Origin: Microbulbifer sp. MI-G
GTDB taxonomy: Bacteria; Pseudomonadota; Gammaproteobacteria; Pseudomonadales; Cellvibrionaceae
Assembly: GCF_030440425.1 (NCBI RefSeq)
Contig: NZ_CP098023.1
Span: 2,159,501 to 2,223,500 of the forward strand
Direction: 5' to 3'
DNA: 64,000 nt
Both the position numbers and the translations under genes were made by a program. The notes beneath the pieces are model-generated. The model worked only from the letters and a program-made list of their open reading frames with translations, ran no database searches and was not told the DNA's origin. Positions 63,328 through 64,000 of the stretch are shown here, piece by piece (position 1 is the first letter of the stretch; the number at the start of each line of letters is the position of its first letter).

Positions 63328-64000
63328 ATGCAAACACATAGGAAGTTTTTAGCCATCGCTATTGCCGCCGCTGCAGGTCACAGCGGGTTACTTCACGGCC
63401 AATCCCAGGACAACACCGGCGATACAAGCCTTGAGGAAGTGGTTGTGACCGGTTCGCGTATCCAGCGCAGTACCTTCGATACGCCCTCACCCACTACCGT
63501 GATCGACAAAGAGTCCATCAAAATGAGTGGGGAGCTGAACCTTAATGAAGTGCTGTCCACCATGCCCCAGTTCGGCGAGGGATTTGATGCAACCTCCGGT
63601 AGCTATTCTTTTGGTAATTCCGGGTTGAATGCCCTGGATATGCGCGATCTGGGCGTCATACGCACCCTGTCACTGGTCAATGGGCACCGCCCTGTACAAA
63701 TCACCACCGATGGCAATACCATGGTGACAGAAATCGGTATGATCCCCAGCGAACTTGTGGAGCGTGTTGAAGTACTCACCGGCGGTGCCTCTGCGGTATA
63801 TGGCGCAGATGCGGTGGCGGGTGTGGTCAATTTCATCCTGAAGGATAATTACCAGGGCAAGTCCCTTCGTACTCAACTGGGCGCCTCACAAGAGGGTGGC
63901 GGCGAAACCGGAGGGGTCACGTTTACGCTCGGTGAAAATTTTGCCAACAATCGGGGTAACCTGGCGTTCTCGCTGGATTACTTCGAGCAGAAACCGCTGC
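63328..64000 (+). CDS. TonB-dependent receptor, 5' part
   Basis: An outer-membrane receptor beginning at ATG 63328 (GGGGAG upstream) and open to the window end, about 224 codons. It has a signal peptide (FLAIAIAAAAGHSGLLHGQ), the TonB-box-like LEEVVVTGSRIQR, and plug-domain blocks (PSPTTVIDKESI, LNEVLSTMPQF, LVERVEVLTGGASAVYGADAVAGVVNFILK). It is the style of receptor used for peptides, glycans or siderophores in marine gammaproteobacteria. It lies 35 kb from the siderophore operon and beside a peptidase, so peptide uptake is more likely than ferric siderophore uptake. Confidence 0.92.
   Translation, partial: MQTHRKFLAIAIAAAAGHSGLLHGQSQDNTGDTSLEEVVVTGSRIQRSTFDTPSPTTVIDKESIKMSGELNLNEVLSTMPQFGEGFDATSGSYSFGNSGLNALDMRDLGVIRTLSLVNGHRPVQITTDGNTMVTEIGMIPSELVERVEVLTGGASAVYGADAVAGVVNFILKDNYQGKSLRTQLGASQEGGGETGGVTFTLGENFANNRGNLAFSLDYFEQKPL

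Overview
The window looks like a chromosomal stretch of a marine-type gammaproteobacterium, probably from the Cellvibrionales neighbourhood. This is inferred from gene style, a TonB-dependent receptor, an M9-type peptidase lipoprotein and several outer-membrane systems; no rRNA or tRNA is present to fix taxonomy. Two secondary-metabolite loci dominate it, separated and followed by gene-poor, more AT-rich DNA.

Region A (1-28.0 kb) is a salicylate-primed, cysteine-based siderophore locus of the pyochelin/yersiniabactin type. One tightly coupled minus-strand operon (24808 down past position 1) begins behind a good Fur box. It encodes isochorismate pyruvate lyase, isochorismate synthase, NRPS 1 (ArCP-Cy-A-PCP-Cy-A-PCP), NRPS 2 (docking-Cy-A with embedded MT-PCP-TE), two half-size ABC transporters, a saccharopine-dehydrogenase-like oxidoreductase, a free methyltransferase, a degenerate adenylation domain carrying a methyltransferase, a thiazolinyl imide reductase, and an ABC-2 ATPase and permease that run off the window. 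A type II thioesterase (minus) and a salicyl-AMP ligase (plus) flank it. The assembly line predicts salicylate plus three cyclised cysteines, with no polyketide extension. A tandem duplication upstream left a broken second lyase copy and a decayed Fur site.

Region B (28.0-33.3 kb) holds a secreted 509-residue protein of unknown role, a secreted CxxCH/PKD protein, and non-coding DNA.

Region C (33.3-57.1 kb) is the most notable part: a complete enediyne-type core cassette in the order E3-E4-E5-PKSE-E10 on the minus strand, at 57.1-47.0 kb. It is followed in the same direction by a ThiS/MoaD-like sulfur carrier, a small membrane protein, a rhodanese-E1 activating enzyme and more membrane proteins. 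Then come an MMPL/RND transporter, a LolA-like periplasmic protein, an unrecognised membrane-anchored protein, a second and larger UnbV/ASPIC protein, a beta-barrel outer-membrane protein and a flavin reductase. The sulfur module next to an enediyne PKS suggests a sulfur-containing product, and the MMPL/LolA/barrel set suggests export or envelope protection. P450s, glycosyltransferases and halogenases of decorated enediynes are not seen.

Region D (57.1-64.0 kb) contains about 3.8 kb without a supportable gene, an IS66-type transposase relic, an M9-like metallopeptidase lipoprotein and the start of a TonB-dependent receptor. A TTGTATACAA-like element recurs upstream of three secreted-protein genes in regions B and D.
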